NCBI GenBank assembly: GCA_037974665.1
Contig: CM075775.1
Location: 36,606,152-36,670,151 of the forward strand
Reading direction: 5' to 3'
Length of the DNA stretch: 64,000 nt
From: Ehretia macrophylla
Taxonomy: Eukaryota; Streptophyta; Magnoliopsida; Boraginales; Ehretiaceae
A model generated the notes under the pieces. The model had not been told where the DNA came from. It made no database searches and saw only the letters and a list, made by a program, of their open reading frames with translations. Shown here piece by piece: positions 23,691 through 35,623 of the stretch. Numbering within the stretch: the first letter of the stretch is position 1; each line of letters begins with the position of its first letter. A program made the translations under genes and the position numbers.

Positions 23691-26600
23691 GGCACCGGAG
23701 GGACGGAGACTTGGTCCCAAGCCCACGCGCTCAGTTTGCGGGCCTAGCCTCTACGTCAAAGCAAAGTTGTCTTACCCAAGGTGCCGTGGGATTCGGTAAT
23801 AAAAATGTGATGGATTAGGTTGTCGTCCTCACGACGTGCGATCCAGGATGGAAAAACAACGAAAAAGATGAAAAGTGTCCAGAAATTGATGAAAATGTTC
23901 AATTTTAGGCTCTGAAAACAGGGGCAGCCGAGCAGGATTGCTGCCCCTATCTTAGAGCTCTCGAAGAGCTTTCCAACGGTATACTGTGCGCTGCGTAACT
24001 CTTTACGGATCAAAAGTTATAGGCACAGGAGCGACGGAGACCTTGTCCCAAGCCCCACGCCCTCGGTTTGCGGGCCCAGCCTCTATGTGAAGCGAAGTTG
24101 TCTTGCCCAAGGTGTCGTTGGATTTACTAATAGAAATATGATGGATTAGGTTGTCGTCCTTTTTGCGGCTCACGACGTACGATCCAATATGGAAAAATAG
24201 TACAAAAGAAGAAAAGTATCCCGAAACTTATGAAAAGGTTCGATTTTGGGCTTCGAAAACAAACGCAGCAAAGCAGGCTAACTGCCTTTGTCGTAGAGCT
24301 TTCGGAGAGCTTTTCAACGGTATGATGTGCGCCGCGTAACTCCTTACGGATCAAAAGTTATGGGCACGGGAGCGACGGAGACCTGGTCCCAAGCCCTACG
24401 CCCTCGGTTTACGGGCCCAGCATCTACGTGAAGCGAAGTTGTCTTGCCCAAGGTGTCGTTGGCTTTAGTAAAAGAAATATGATAGATTAGGTTGTCATCC
24501 TTTTTGCGGCTCACGACGTACGATCCAGGATGGAAAAACAGTGCAAAAGAAGAAAACTATCCCGAAACTTATGAAAATATTCGATTTTGGGCTCCGAAAA
24601 CAAATGCAGCTGAGTAGGCTTGCTGCCCATGTCGTAGAGCTTTCGGAGAGATTTTCAACGGTATGCTGTGCGCCGCGTAACTCTTTACGGATCAAAAGTT
24701 ATGGGCACCGGAGCGTCGGAGACCTGGTCACAATCCCCACTCCCTCGGTTTGCGGGACCAACCTCTACATGAAGCTAAGTTGTCTTGCCCAAGGTGCCGT
24801 GGGATTTAGTAATAGAAATGTGATGGATTAGGTTGTCATCCTTTTCGCGGCTCACGACGTCCAATCCGGGATGGAAAAACAGCGCAAAAGAAGAAAAATG
24901 TCCCGAAACTAATGAAAATGTTCAATTTTGGGATTCGAAAATAGGCGCAGCTAAGTAGGCTTGATGCCGCCGTCGTTGAGCTCTCAGAGGGCTTTCCAAT
25001 GTTATGATGTGCGCTGTGTAACTCCTTACGGATCAAAAGTTATGGGCACCAGAGCGACGGAGACCTGGTCCCAAGCCCCACGCCCTCGGTTTGGGGTCCC
25101 AGCCTTTATGAGAAGCGAAGTTGTCTTGCCCAAAGTGCCGCGGAATTCGGTAATAGAAATGTGATGGATTAGGTTGTCGTTGTTTTCGCGACTCACGACG
25201 TATGATCCAGGATGAAAAAACGCACAAAAGAAGAAAAGTATCCCGAAACTGATGAAAACATTCGATTTTGGGCTTCGAAAACAAGCATTGTAGAGCAGGC
25301 TTACTACCCCCGTCGTAGAGCTCTCGGTGATCTTTCCAATGGTATGCTGTGTGCCGCGTAACTCCTTACGGATCAAAAGTTATGGGCACCGGAGCGACGG
25401 ACACCTGGTCCCAAGCCCCACGCCCTCGGTTTGCGGACCCAGCCTCTATGTGAAGCGAAGTTGTCTTGCACAAGGTGCCGTGGGATTCGGTAATAGAAAT
25501 GTGATGGATTAGGTTGTCGTCCTTTTCGCGGCTCACAACGTACGATTCGGGATGAAAAAACTGCGCAAATGAAGAAAAGTGTCCAGAAACGGATGGAAAC
25601 GTTTGATTTTGGACTCCAAAACTAGGCGCAGCCGAGCGACCTTGCTGCCCCCATTGTATAGCTCTCGGAGAGCTTTCCAACTGTATGTTGTGCGCCGCGT
25701 AGCTCATTACGGATCAAAAGTTATGGGCACCGGAGGGACGGAGAGTTGGTCCCAAGCCCACGCGCTTAGTTTGCGGGCCCAACCTCTACGTCAAAGCGAA
25801 GTTGTCTTGCCCAAGGTGCCGTGGGATTCGATAATAGAAATGTGATGGATTAGGTTGTCGTCCTTTTTCTGACTCACGACGTACGATCCGGGATGAAAAA
25901 ATAGCGGAAAAGATGAAAAGTGTCCCGAAATTGATGAAAATGTTCAATTTTAGGCTCTGAAAACAGGTGCAGCCAAGCAGGCTTGCTGCCCCTGTCGTAG
26001 AGCTCTCGAAGAGCTTTCCAACGGTATGCTGTGCGCCGCGTAACTCTTTACGGATCAAAAGTTATGGGCATCGGAGCGACGGAGACCTGGTCCCAAGCCA
26101 CACGCCCTCGGTTTGCGGGCCCAGCCTCTACATGAAGCGAAGTTGTCTTACCCAAGGTGTCGTTGGATTTAGTAATAGAAATGTGATGGATTAGGTTGTT
26201 GTCCTTTTCGCAGCTCACGACGTACAATCCACGACGAAAAAATAGTGCAAAAGAAGAAAAGTATCCCAAAACTTATGAAAAAGGTTCAATTTCGGGCTCC
26301 GAAAATAGGTGTAGCAGAGCAGGCTTGTTGCCCTTGTCGTAGAGCTTTCGGAGAGCTTTTCAACGGTATGCTGTGCGCTGCTTAACTCCTTATGGATCAA
26401 AAGTTATGGGCACCGAAGCGACGGAGACCTGGTCCCAAGCCCCACGCCCTCGGTTTGCGGGACCAGCCTCTACATGAAGCGAAGTTGTCTTGCCCAAGGT
26501 GCCGTGGGATTCAGCAATAGAAATGTAATGGATTGGGTTGTCGTCCTTTTTGCGGCTGACGACGTACGATCCGGGACAGAAAAATAGCGCAAAAGAAGAA

Positions 26601-27742
26601 AAGTGTCTCGAAACTGCTGAAAACGTTCGATTTTGGGCTTCAAAAATAGGGGCAAGCAAGTAGGCTTGATTCCCCCATCGTAGAGCTCTCGGAGAGCTTT
26701 CTAACGGTATGCTGTGCGCCGCGTAACTTCTTACGGATCAAAAGTTATGGGCACCGGAGCGACGGAGACCTGGTCCCAAGCCCCACGCCCTCAGTTTGCG
26801 GGCCCATCCTCTACGTTCAGCGAAGTTGTCTTGCCCAAGGTGCTGCTAAATTCAGTAATAGAAATATGATGGATTAGGTTGTCGTCGTTTTCGCGGCTCA
26901 CGACGTACGATCCGGGATGGAAAAACAGCGCAAAAGAAGAAAAATATCCCGAAACTAATAAAAACGTTCGATTTTGGGCTTTGATATCAGGCGCAGCCAA
27001 GCAGGCTTGATGCCGCTATTTTAGAGCTCTCGGAGAGCTTTCCAACGATATGTAGTGCGCCGCGTAACTCCTTACGGATCAAAAGTTATGGGCACCGGAG
27101 CGACGGAGAGCTGGTCCCAAGCCCCACGTCCTCGGTTTGCTGGCCCAGCCTCTACGTGAAGCGAAGTTGTCTTGCCCAAGGTGTCATTGGATTTAGTAAT
27201 AGAAATGTGATGGATTAGGTTGTTGTCCTTTTCGCGGCTCACGACGTACGATCCAGATTTGTGTGCGATACCTCGTTTTGTGTGCCTTGACCTAAGTTTA
27301 AGAATTATATTTCGTTTTGTGTGCCTTGCATTGAATTATGTGCATTTATTTAGGGTTGCGTGCATTTACTTGAAAAACGTGCATTCGTCTCATAGTTCGT
27401 GCCCTACCTCATAGTGTGTGCCCTAGACCTAGGAAAGCGTGCCCTCACGCTAATCAAGAAAGCATCTTACACGAAGCACTAGATCAATAATTAATCCTAC
27501 AAATCCCACTAACTAATATTAAATTACTAATTCAACTCACTAGAAGACAAAATCTCACAAAAAGCTAGATATTCCTTATTCTTTTGCACTTTCAACACAC
27601 AATTAATTAATGCCCAAAACATGACAAAAAAAAAATCAGATTTCTACATGCCTTGGCCGACCACTTGTTGGGCTTTGTGATTGCTTTGCTTAATTCAATT
27701 TAATTCCTAGACAATCTATGACAATTCTATGACACAAATGAA

Positions 27743-27749
27743 TATAAAA
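27743..27749 (+). promoter_or_regulatory. Candidate TATA box of family-2 LTR
   Basis: TATAAAA precedes the CT-rich leader and the donor-like sites. The copy at 37580 has a weaker AATAAAAAA at the equivalent place. Confidence 0.45.
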
Positions 27750-28288
27750 CTAGCTCAAAACCCTCCCCAAAGCTCCACCAATCTCGACATAAGCTCCTTG
27801 CCCATGCTAGGAATTTCAAAATGCTTCTTGAAGACACAAAAATCTGAATTGCAAAGCTCAAGGCCGACATATCCATCAACATTTGCAAAAGCCTTCATTT
27901 TTTCTTCATTTCTCTCATTTCCTCACATTTGTCTCTCTCCCTCTCATTATTCTCTCTCTCTCTTGGCCTTGGCTGAGTTCATATACTCCATAGCTTATCT
28001 TCATCATTCCGTGGTTCATCAAGGCAAGCTAGAAGCTAAGAAGCTCGACTAAGCAAGCTAAGTTGCAAGAAAGCTCACATGCAAGCTTATTGAACTTCCA
28101 TTTCGGGTTAGGTGAGTTTGCTAGCTTCCATTTCTTTTCTTCTTGTTCTAACCACATGCACCTACTAAGAACTTGGTTACTAAGCTAGGAAACTAGAGAG
28201 AAATCGAGTGGTGTCTCGGCTAAGCAAGGAAAAGAGTCAACCTTGTGCTTCATCAAAATCTTGTGCATCTTCTTGTTGTTTTGCTAAG

Positions 28289-30104
28289 GTAAGGGCTAAA
28301 AATTCTTGAAAATCCTTCAAAAAACCACATGCATGCTCTTAAATGTTTGTCTTTGCTTCTGTACTTGAGATATATGTGTGTTTATAAGCTTTTATAACCA
28401 TGCATGGCAAGATTTTGGGCTAGAAGGTGATGATAGATGAAATCGGGTTTGTGACAGATTTCTGTCTTGTTGGTGCGAGATGATTTTGGCTAGGAAAATG
28501 ATGTTGAAAATGCGTGAAAATTGGTAGATAACTAGTTTTGCCAGTTCGGAACATTTTTCCCAGAAATAGGCCAAAGCTAATTTTGACTCTAAGGTCCTCA
28601 AAATGGCAAATCATTAAAATGTGTCCAAATCTGGAAAAAATGAATCAGGTTTTGGCAGATTCACTGACTTTGTGGAACAAACCAGTTTGGACTTAGTAAA
28701 TGATATCCAAAATGCATGAAATTTGGTGTGATGCTATATTTTTCAGTTATGGACATTTTTGTCAGAAATGGACTAAGGCTAAATCTGACCCTAAGGATCT
28801 CAAAAAACGACAACTATTGAAATATGTGCAAATCTGGATAGTTTTGTGCAATCTCACTGTTTTGGCTATAACTATTGAACCCGAACTCCAAATGATGCGA
28901 GGTTCATTTCTGAATTTAGTTCACTTCTTAAGATTTAATTTGACATCTTATTCACTGGAATTGGAGATTGTTTGCTTGTCTTAATGATTGTGAGAAAACA
29001 GCCCATTGTAGTGAGGGTTTCACTTAGTGATGTGCTTATAAAAATTGTTGTAACTTCTCTTGTTGAATTAAATTCTTGGGATTGTGGCATTGGGATGTTG
29101 AGTGGACTGTTTTGAATACTTGAGGATGATTGAACTAATCGATGCATGGCTTGAGATTGATTTTGAGTTGACTTGGGGCTTAATCGCACGAGTAAGCACG
29201 AAATGGAAACCCTAGTGACTAGGTAAATTCACTAAGTGTTGATCCTATTAATATCGTGCTTAATTATACGTTTAGTAGGCTGCCCGTAGTTGCCACTGTA
29301 GCCCTAAATGCGATCTTGATGATTACATGTTGACAAGTAGGTTTTCTTGCACCTGAACCCACGTAGATTGTCATTGTAGGTTGAATAATCTTATTATTTG
29401 ATTACGTGAACGTTGAAATGAGTTATATGACTTGATTTACGTGCGTTACATGCCTGCCCGTTTAATGTTCATATAACTCCATATGCCTTTCAAGTGAAAT
29501 TACTTGTCTTATCGTGCCTCGCTTGTTTACTTGTCAATGTGTAATCTTATGACTGTCCGGAGGCAACCTACTTTGTTGTCCTCCTAATGTGATATATTAA
29601 ATGTCATAAATGTGCATTGCATATAAGGTTGCAACCTTTCATTCTGGCGTGGTAGCGTTCACACACATCGGGCGGCATCGGGCTTGCCGGTGCAACCGTA
29701 ACTACCATTGTCCAATTCCCTCTCTCGCTTGGGGGCTATACTTCCTCGGAGAGTTGGGTTGTAGGATTTCGGGGTACATCCGAAGTACACCCATTTGGCA
29801 TGATAAGGGGATGATTGGAAGTCGGCCGCAACAACTGATACTGGAAATGAACTGAGAGCAAAAGCTCACCGTATACTTTTCACTATGTGTATAAGTACTC
29901 TCGCTTGGTTCCTAGAGGACCTCGGGGAGGAAAGACGGGTAATTGTGTTCCTTTACTTTTATATTATTGTTATGTACTTAATTGTGATACATTCATGCTT
30001 GCAAAAAGGGATTTCATAAGTTGAACCGGAAAATGAGTTTCAAAACCTATTTCTCGTTCCCCCTCGCTGAGTTCATAAGGACTTACCCTCTTTTATCATC
30101 TCAG
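28289..30104 (+). other. Predicted leader intron inside the family-2 LTR
   Basis: Donor-like TTGCTAAG|GTAAGG and acceptor-like TTATCATCTCAG|GTG bound 1816 bp. An alternative donor TTAG|GTGAGT lies at 28111/28112. The corresponding sites occur in the other family-2 LTRs: 38506-40294 (plus), 32648-34541 (minus) and 61826-63643 (minus). Inferred from sequence only. Confidence 0.45.
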
Positions 30105-30798
30105 GTGAAGAAGATCAAGAACAGGTACCCGAGGACGACGTGCCTAACGATGATTCCTTGGAATGATTGCCTGTCCTATGTGCTTTGCTTGATTATGGAC
30201 ATTTGTGAACACTATGCTACTTGAAGACTATTTCTTTTCATGTTGCTTAATGTTTGTAAATGTAAAAGACCCCCGTTGTAATTTGGGGTCTAATTTTGGT
30301 TTGTACTGATAATAACTAGACAGACACTACTATGATCATTTTGCTATTGTCATTGGCTAGTATCTATCATAGGATTATGAAGTATCATGTAAGGACTAAG
30401 TAAAATGAACATATCCAATTTTAAGCAGGTACTTACTATTAAGCTAAGAGCAACAGGTACTTTTGTAACGAGGATTACCAAACAAACGAGACATAGTATC
30501 ATGCTAGGTTATTAATCGAACGAGACTTTGAGATAACTAGTAGGCGTTTCAATTGATGGTAAATAGTAATCTTAGTTGGAAATGAAATTGAGATTGAAAA
30601 TTTTGAGGTGTTTAGAGAATTAGGTCAAACTAAAGAGCCCCATTATAGCTGTTATGCTGTCGGTTTTTCAGAGAATTTGTGGAGTTTAGGCTAAAACGTT
30701 AAGTGTTAAACCCTCTTGAACGATTAAGTACGTGATATGACTTGAATGTTTAGATCACATCCTAGTCTAACCTTTATAGGCCGGGTTGGGGCATGACA

Positions 30799-31954
30799 GT
30801 AGCCGAGTAGGCTTGCTAACCCCGTCGTAGAGCTCTCGATGATCTTTCCAACGGTATGTTGTGTGCCGCGTAACTCCTTACGGATCAAAAGTTAAGGGCA
30901 CCGGAGCGACGGAGACCTGGTCCCAAGCCCTACGCCCTCGGTTTGCGAGCCCAGCCTCTACGTGAAGCGAAGTTGTCTTGCCTAAGATGCCATGGGATTC
31001 AGTAATAGAAATGTGATGGATTAGGTTGTCGTCCTTTTTGCGGCTCACGACGTACGATCCGGGACAGAAAAACAACGCAAAAGAAGAAAAATATCCCGAA
31101 ACTAATGAAAACGTTTGATTTTGGGCTTCGAAAATAGGCGCAGCCCAGCAAGCTTGATGCCGACGTCATAGAGCTCTCGGAGGGCTTTCCAACGGTATGC
31201 TGTGCGCCGCGTAACTCCTTACGGATCAAAAGTTATAGGCACCGGAGCAACGGAGACCTGGTCCCAAGCCCCACGCCCTCGGTTTGGGGGCCCAGCCTTT
31301 ATGTGAAGCGCAGTTGTCTTGCCCAAAGTGTCGCGGAATTCGGTAATAGAAATGTGATGGATTCAGTTGTCGTCGTTTTCGTGGCTCACGACGTATGATC
31401 CGGGATGAAAAAATAGCACAAAAGAAGAAAAGTATCCCGAAACTGATGAAAACGTTCAATTTTAGGCTTCGAAAATAGGCACAGTCGAGCAGGCTTACTA
31501 CCCCCGTCGTAGAGCTCTCGGTGATCTTTCCAACGGTATGCTGTGTGCTGCATAACTCCTTACGGATCAAAAGTTATGGGCACCGGAGCGACGGAGACCT
31601 AGTCCCAAGGCCCACGCCCTCGGTTTGCGGGCCCAGCCTCTATGTAAAGCGAAGTTGTCTTGCACAAGGTGCCATGGGATTCGGTAATAGAAATGTGATG
31701 GATTAGGTTATCGTCCTTTTCGCTGCTCACGACGTACGATTCGGGATGAAAAAACTGCGCAAATGAAGAAAAGTGTCCTGAAACGGATGGAAACGTTCGA
31801 TTTTGGACTCCAAAACTAGGCGCAGCCGAGTGGCCTTGCTACCCCCATCGTAGAGCTTTCCAACGGTATGCTGTGCGCCGTGTAGCTCATTACGGATCAA
31901 AAGTTATGGACACCGAAGGGACGGAGAGTTGGTCCCAAGCCCACGCGCTCGGTT
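30799..31954. repeat. Satellite block C, about 4 monomers
   Basis: Core positions are 30896, 31237, 31578 and 31908. The last interval is 330 bp, with 11 bp lost between two AGAGCT copies. The block ends at the minus-orientation solo LTR with cggtt, which is repeated on the far side. No gene is seen. Confidence 0.94.
31950..31954. repeat. Target-site duplication, left (cggtt)
   Basis: cggtt precedes the solo LTR and matches 35619-35623. Confidence 0.92.
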
Positions 31955-32647
31955 TGTCACGCCCCAACCCGGCCTATAAGGTTAGACTAGGGTGTGAACT
32001 AAACATTCAGGTAATATCACACACTTAACTGTTTATAAAGATTTAACACTTAACGTTTTGGCCTAAACTCCAAAATTTTCTGAAAAACCGGCAGCATAAT
32101 GGCTGTAATTGGGCTCTTTGGTTTGACCTAATTCTCTAAATGCCTCAATTATTCCAATCATTAACCCAATTCCATTAAGGACTCCTATTTGTCACCAACC
32201 GATTTGCCTACTAGTTTATCTTGAAGGTCTTGTTTGGTTAATGAGCCTAACATGATAACTATGTCTCGTTTATTTGTCAATTTCCTATCATGCAAGTACC
32301 TATTATCCTTTAGTTTGCAAGTGAGCACCTAAGTGAAATTAGATAGAATTAACTTAGTTGATTGTTCATCTAGTGGTTTGAATGCCTACGATAACTACCA
32401 ATTAAGAAAACGAAAGCAAACCACCAAATAAAAGTTCATCCGGCTATAGGTAGTACAATCCCAGAATTAGACCCAAATTACAACGGGGTCATTTACATCG
32501 ATAAAATGAATAGTTTGCAATCAAACACAACATCCATATAGCAACCACTTTCAGGCAAAGCACAAAAGCATGTAGGGACAGACAATCACTCCAAGGAATC
32601 ATCGATAGGCACGTTGTCCTCGGGTACCTGTACCTGTTCTTCTTCAC

Positions 32648-34541
32648 CTGTGATAAAAAAGAGGGTGAGTCCTTATGAACTCAGCGAGGGGGAACGAGAA
32701 ATAAGTTTTGAAACTCATTTTCCGGTTCAACTTATGAAAATCCTTTTGCAAGCATGAATATAACAAAAATATAAGTACAGAAATAGAAATACTGGTCTTT
32801 CCTCCCCGAGGTTCTCTAGGAACCAAGCGAGAGTACTTATACACATAGTAAAAAGGATACAGTGAGCTTTTTGCTCTCAGATCTGTTCCAGGATCAGTTG
32901 TTGCACGTCAAATCATCCCCCAAACACGCCAGGTGGGTGTACTCCAGATGTACCCCGAAATCCTACGACCCAACTCTCCGAGGATGTCTAGCCCCCAAGC
33001 GAGAGAGGGAATGGGACCATGGTAGTCACGGGTGCACCGACAAGCCCGATGCTGCCCGGTGTGCGTGATCGCTACCATGCCAACAGGAAAGGTTGCAACC
33101 TTGTATGCAATGCACATTCATGACAGGTAATATATCACAGTAGGAGGACAACAAAGTAGGTTGCCTCCGGACAGTCATAAGATTGCACATTGACCAAGTA
33201 AACAGGCAGGGCACGATAAAACAGGTAATATATCACAGTAGGAGGACAACAAAGTAGGTTGCCTCCGAACAATCATAAGATTGCACATTGACAGATAAAC
33301 AAGCAGGGCATGATAAGACAGGAAATTTCACTTGAAAGGCATATAGAGTTATATGAAAATTAAACGGACAGCCATGTAACACATGTAAAACAGGCCATAT
33401 AACTCATTAAGAAGTCCACGCGATCAAGTGATAAGATTATTCAACATGCAATGATATCAACATGGGTTCGGATGCAAGGAAAGCTTATTCGTCAACATGC
33501 AACGGTCAAGATCACTTTTGAAGTTATACGACATTTACGGGCAGCCCACTAAGCATAAAATTCCCACACAATATCCAAATGATCAATACTTAGCAAAACT
33601 ACCTAGTCATTAGGGTTTCCATTTCATGCTTAATCGTGTGATTAAAACCCTAAGTCAACTCAAAATCATTCTCAAGTCATGCATCATTCAATTCAAACAT
33701 CCTCAAGTACTCAAAACAGTCCACATAACATCCCATCACCACATTTCCACACAATTAGAACCACAAGAGAGGTTACAACAATTTTCCAAGCACATAGCTA
33801 AATGAAACCTTTACTGCAATAGGCTGTTTTCCCACAATCAATAGGATAATCAAACAATCTCCAAATTCAGTGAATAAGATGTCAAATTAAAGCTTAAGAA
33901 TTAACTAAAATCAGAAACAAACTTTGCATCAATTGGAGTTCAGAATCATTAGTTATAGCCGAAACAGTGAGGTAGCACAAAACTGTCCAGATTTGCACAC
34001 TTTTCAGAAATTGACGTTTTTGAGGTCCTTAGGGTCAGTTTTAGCTTTGGTCCATTTCTGACAAAATTGTCCAGAACTGAAAAATATAGCATTATGCCAA
34101 ATTTCATGCATTTTGGGCATCATTTACTAAGTCAAATATGGTTCGTTCCACAAGGTCAGTGCATCTGCCAAAACCTGCTTCATTTTTCCAGATTTCCAGA
34201 TTTGGTCACATTTTAAAGATTTTCCATTTTGAGGACCTTAGAGTCAAAATTAGCTTCGGCCTATTTCTGGGAAAAATGTTCAAAACTTTCCAAAATAGTC
34301 ACCTAACAATTTTCAAGCATTTTCAATATCATTTGCCTATCTAAACTTACCTCGAACAGACTGGTCAGAGAGCTGTCAACAATTTCGACTTCACCTAGCA
34401 TCATTTTCAAGCCAAGATCTTGCCATGCATGGTTGTTTAAGCTTATGAACGACCATATAGCTCAAGTACATAAGCAAATACACACATTTATGAGCATGCA
34501 TGTGAATTTTTGAAGAGTTTTCAAAAGATTTTAACCCTCAC
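32648..34541 (-). other. Predicted leader intron in minus-orientation family-2 LTR
   Basis: On the minus strand the donor is GCAAAG|GTGAGGG and the acceptor is TTTATCACAG|GTGAAG, 1894 bp apart. The upstream alternative donor seen in other copies is mutated here (GATGAGT). This makes the GTGAGGG site the one shared by family-2 copies and family 1. Confidence 0.4.
33123..33317 (-). repeat. 98-bp tandem duplication within solo LTR
   Basis: The segment beginning ACAGGTAATATATCACAG at 33123 recurs at 33221 with few changes (for example GCCTCCGGACAG against GCCTCCGAACAA). Other family-2 LTRs in the window have one copy. Confidence 0.88.
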
Positions 34542-35247
34542 CTTTGCAATCAACCCAAAAAATGCTCAAAACCTTGTTGAAGCTCAAATCTCTTCTTCTT
34601 CTTGCTTAGCCGAGATTCCAACTAGCTTTTCTCTATTTTTCCTAGCTTAGTGATCAATCTCTTAGCACATGCATGAGGTTAGAACAAGAAGAAAAGAAAT
34701 GGAAGCTTAAAAACTCATCAAGGCCGAAAATGGTGACTCAAAATGCTTGCATGTGTGTTTCTTGCATCCTAGCTTGCTTGGGTGAGTTTCTTTGCTTGTG
34801 GTTTGTCTTAATGCACCATAGGATGATGAAGATGAGCTAAGAGGTGGAGAGAACTCAGCCAAAACCGAAATGGAGAGAGAGAGTGAGACGGAGAGAGAGA
34901 AAATGTGAGGAAAGTGAGAGAAATAAGAGAAAAATGAGGCTTTTGCAAAAGTTGATGCATATGTTGGCCTTGGGCATGCAAAAATTCAGATTTGTGTCAT
35001 CTTTTGAATTGTTTTAACATGTGTGTAAGAGAATGTTGGGTATTTAGGGATTTTAGGTATAATAGAATATAGGATATGTTTAGAGGTTTGTGAGATTTTG
35101 TCTTGTAGTGAGTTTAAAATATAATATTTAGGTGTTAGTGGATTTTGTAGAGATTTGAATTAGGATTATAATAATAGTTAGTGGTGTTTGTAGGATTATT
35201 TTATAGTCTAGTGCTTTGTGTAGGATTCTTTATTGATTAGCGTACGG

Positions 35248-35610
35248 GCACGCTTTCCTAAGTCTAGGGCACGCACTACGAGATACACACAGACTAATGC
35301 ACACAATCCTAGGTAAATGCACGTAATTCAATGTAATACACGCAAATTGAGGTACAACTCTTAAACCTAGGTTAAGGTACGCAGTTCAAAGTTAAGGCAC
35401 ACGAAATGAGATAACGCACGTACATCGAGGTCAGGGCACGTATTTCTAGGTACCACACGTGAGTCGGGGATTAGGGCACACTATTCTAGGTCAAGGCACG
35501 TATGACGAGATATGCACGAAAACCAAGACAGGACACGTTATCCAAGGTCGGTCATATAATTAGGTGTCTATGGCATGCAAATCAAGGTAATACACGTTAT
35601 TTGGGGTCGG
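35248..35610 (-). repeat. Degenerate 20-bp minisatellite at the LTR 5' end
   Basis: About 18 imperfect units of roughly 20 bp, read on the plus strand as GCACGTANNTCNAGGTNANG. Related units number about 9 in the LTR at 27256, about 3 in the LTRs at 37580 and 45740, and 2 in the family-3 LTR at about 51945-51995. Confidence 0.75.
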
Positions 35611-35618
35611 GCCTCACA

Positions 35619-35623
35619 CGGTT
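35619..35623. repeat. Target-site duplication, right (cggtt)
   Basis: Second copy of cggtt, followed directly by in-phase satellite (TGCGGGCCCAGCC). Confidence 0.92.

Larger units (their letters stand above)
13241..27255. repeat. Satellite block B, about 42 tandem monomers
   Basis: Core positions run from 13338 to 27090 at 340-343 bp steps, apart from deletion monomers of about 297 bp ending at 16360, 18362, 19341, 21345 and 23690 and one 331-bp monomer ending at 24021. The first part completes higher-order repeat 1, the middle is higher-order repeat 2, and the last part (24021-27255) resembles blocks D and E. All monomers have the same orientation as block A. No gene is present; the longest open frame (21816-22343) crosses a monomer boundary through a local indel. 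Confidence 0.96.
27256..30798 (+). mobile_element. Family-2 solo LTR, left end deleted
   Basis: About 3543 bp similar to the LTR of the Ty3/gypsy element at 37580. The right end is intact (GGGTTGGGGCATGACA). The left end begins at GATTTGTGTGCGATACC and lacks the first 15 or so bases (TGTGAGGCCC...) found in other copies. The satellite resumes at the right about 78 bp later in the monomer than it stopped at the left, so one deletion removed the LTR start and adjoining satellite. It contains TATAAAA at 27743, a CT-rich tract at about 27940-27965, donor-like CTAAG|GTAAGG at 28288/28289, a hairpin at 30069-30084 and an acceptor-like AG at 30104. No internal region, primer-binding site or polypurine tract is attached. 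Open frames at 27729-28052 and 30021-30224 recur in other LTR copies without coding evidence. Confidence 0.88.
31955..35618 (-). mobile_element. Family-2 solo LTR, minus orientation, with intact target duplication
   Basis: The plus strand reads TGTCACGCCCCAACCCGG at the left and GGGCCTCACA at the right, the reverse complement of a family-2 LTR. It is 3664 bp and flanked by cggtt on both sides. The satellite phase is continuous across it (CGCGCTCGGTTTGCGGGCC), so it formed by recombination between the two LTRs of a full element. Specific features are a 98-bp tandem duplication at 33123-33317 and a long 20-bp minisatellite near its 5' end (35248-35610). On the minus strand the acceptor-like AG is at 32648-32649, the hairpin at 32667-32682 and the donor-like AAAG|GTGAGGG at 34542/34541. 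No coding sequence is supported. Confidence 0.95.

Noticed and set aside
27729-28052. 107-codon frame in the family-2 LTR leader, with shorter relatives at 38066 and 46220
   Set aside because: Similarity between copies is that of the LTR as a whole. The start differs between copies and part of the frame is a CT-rich tract.
30021-30224. Frames starting MNRKMSFKTYF in several LTR copies (also 40211-40453 and 61667-61909)
   Set aside because: They cross the predicted acceptor and hairpin and have different ends in different copies. Repeat shadows.
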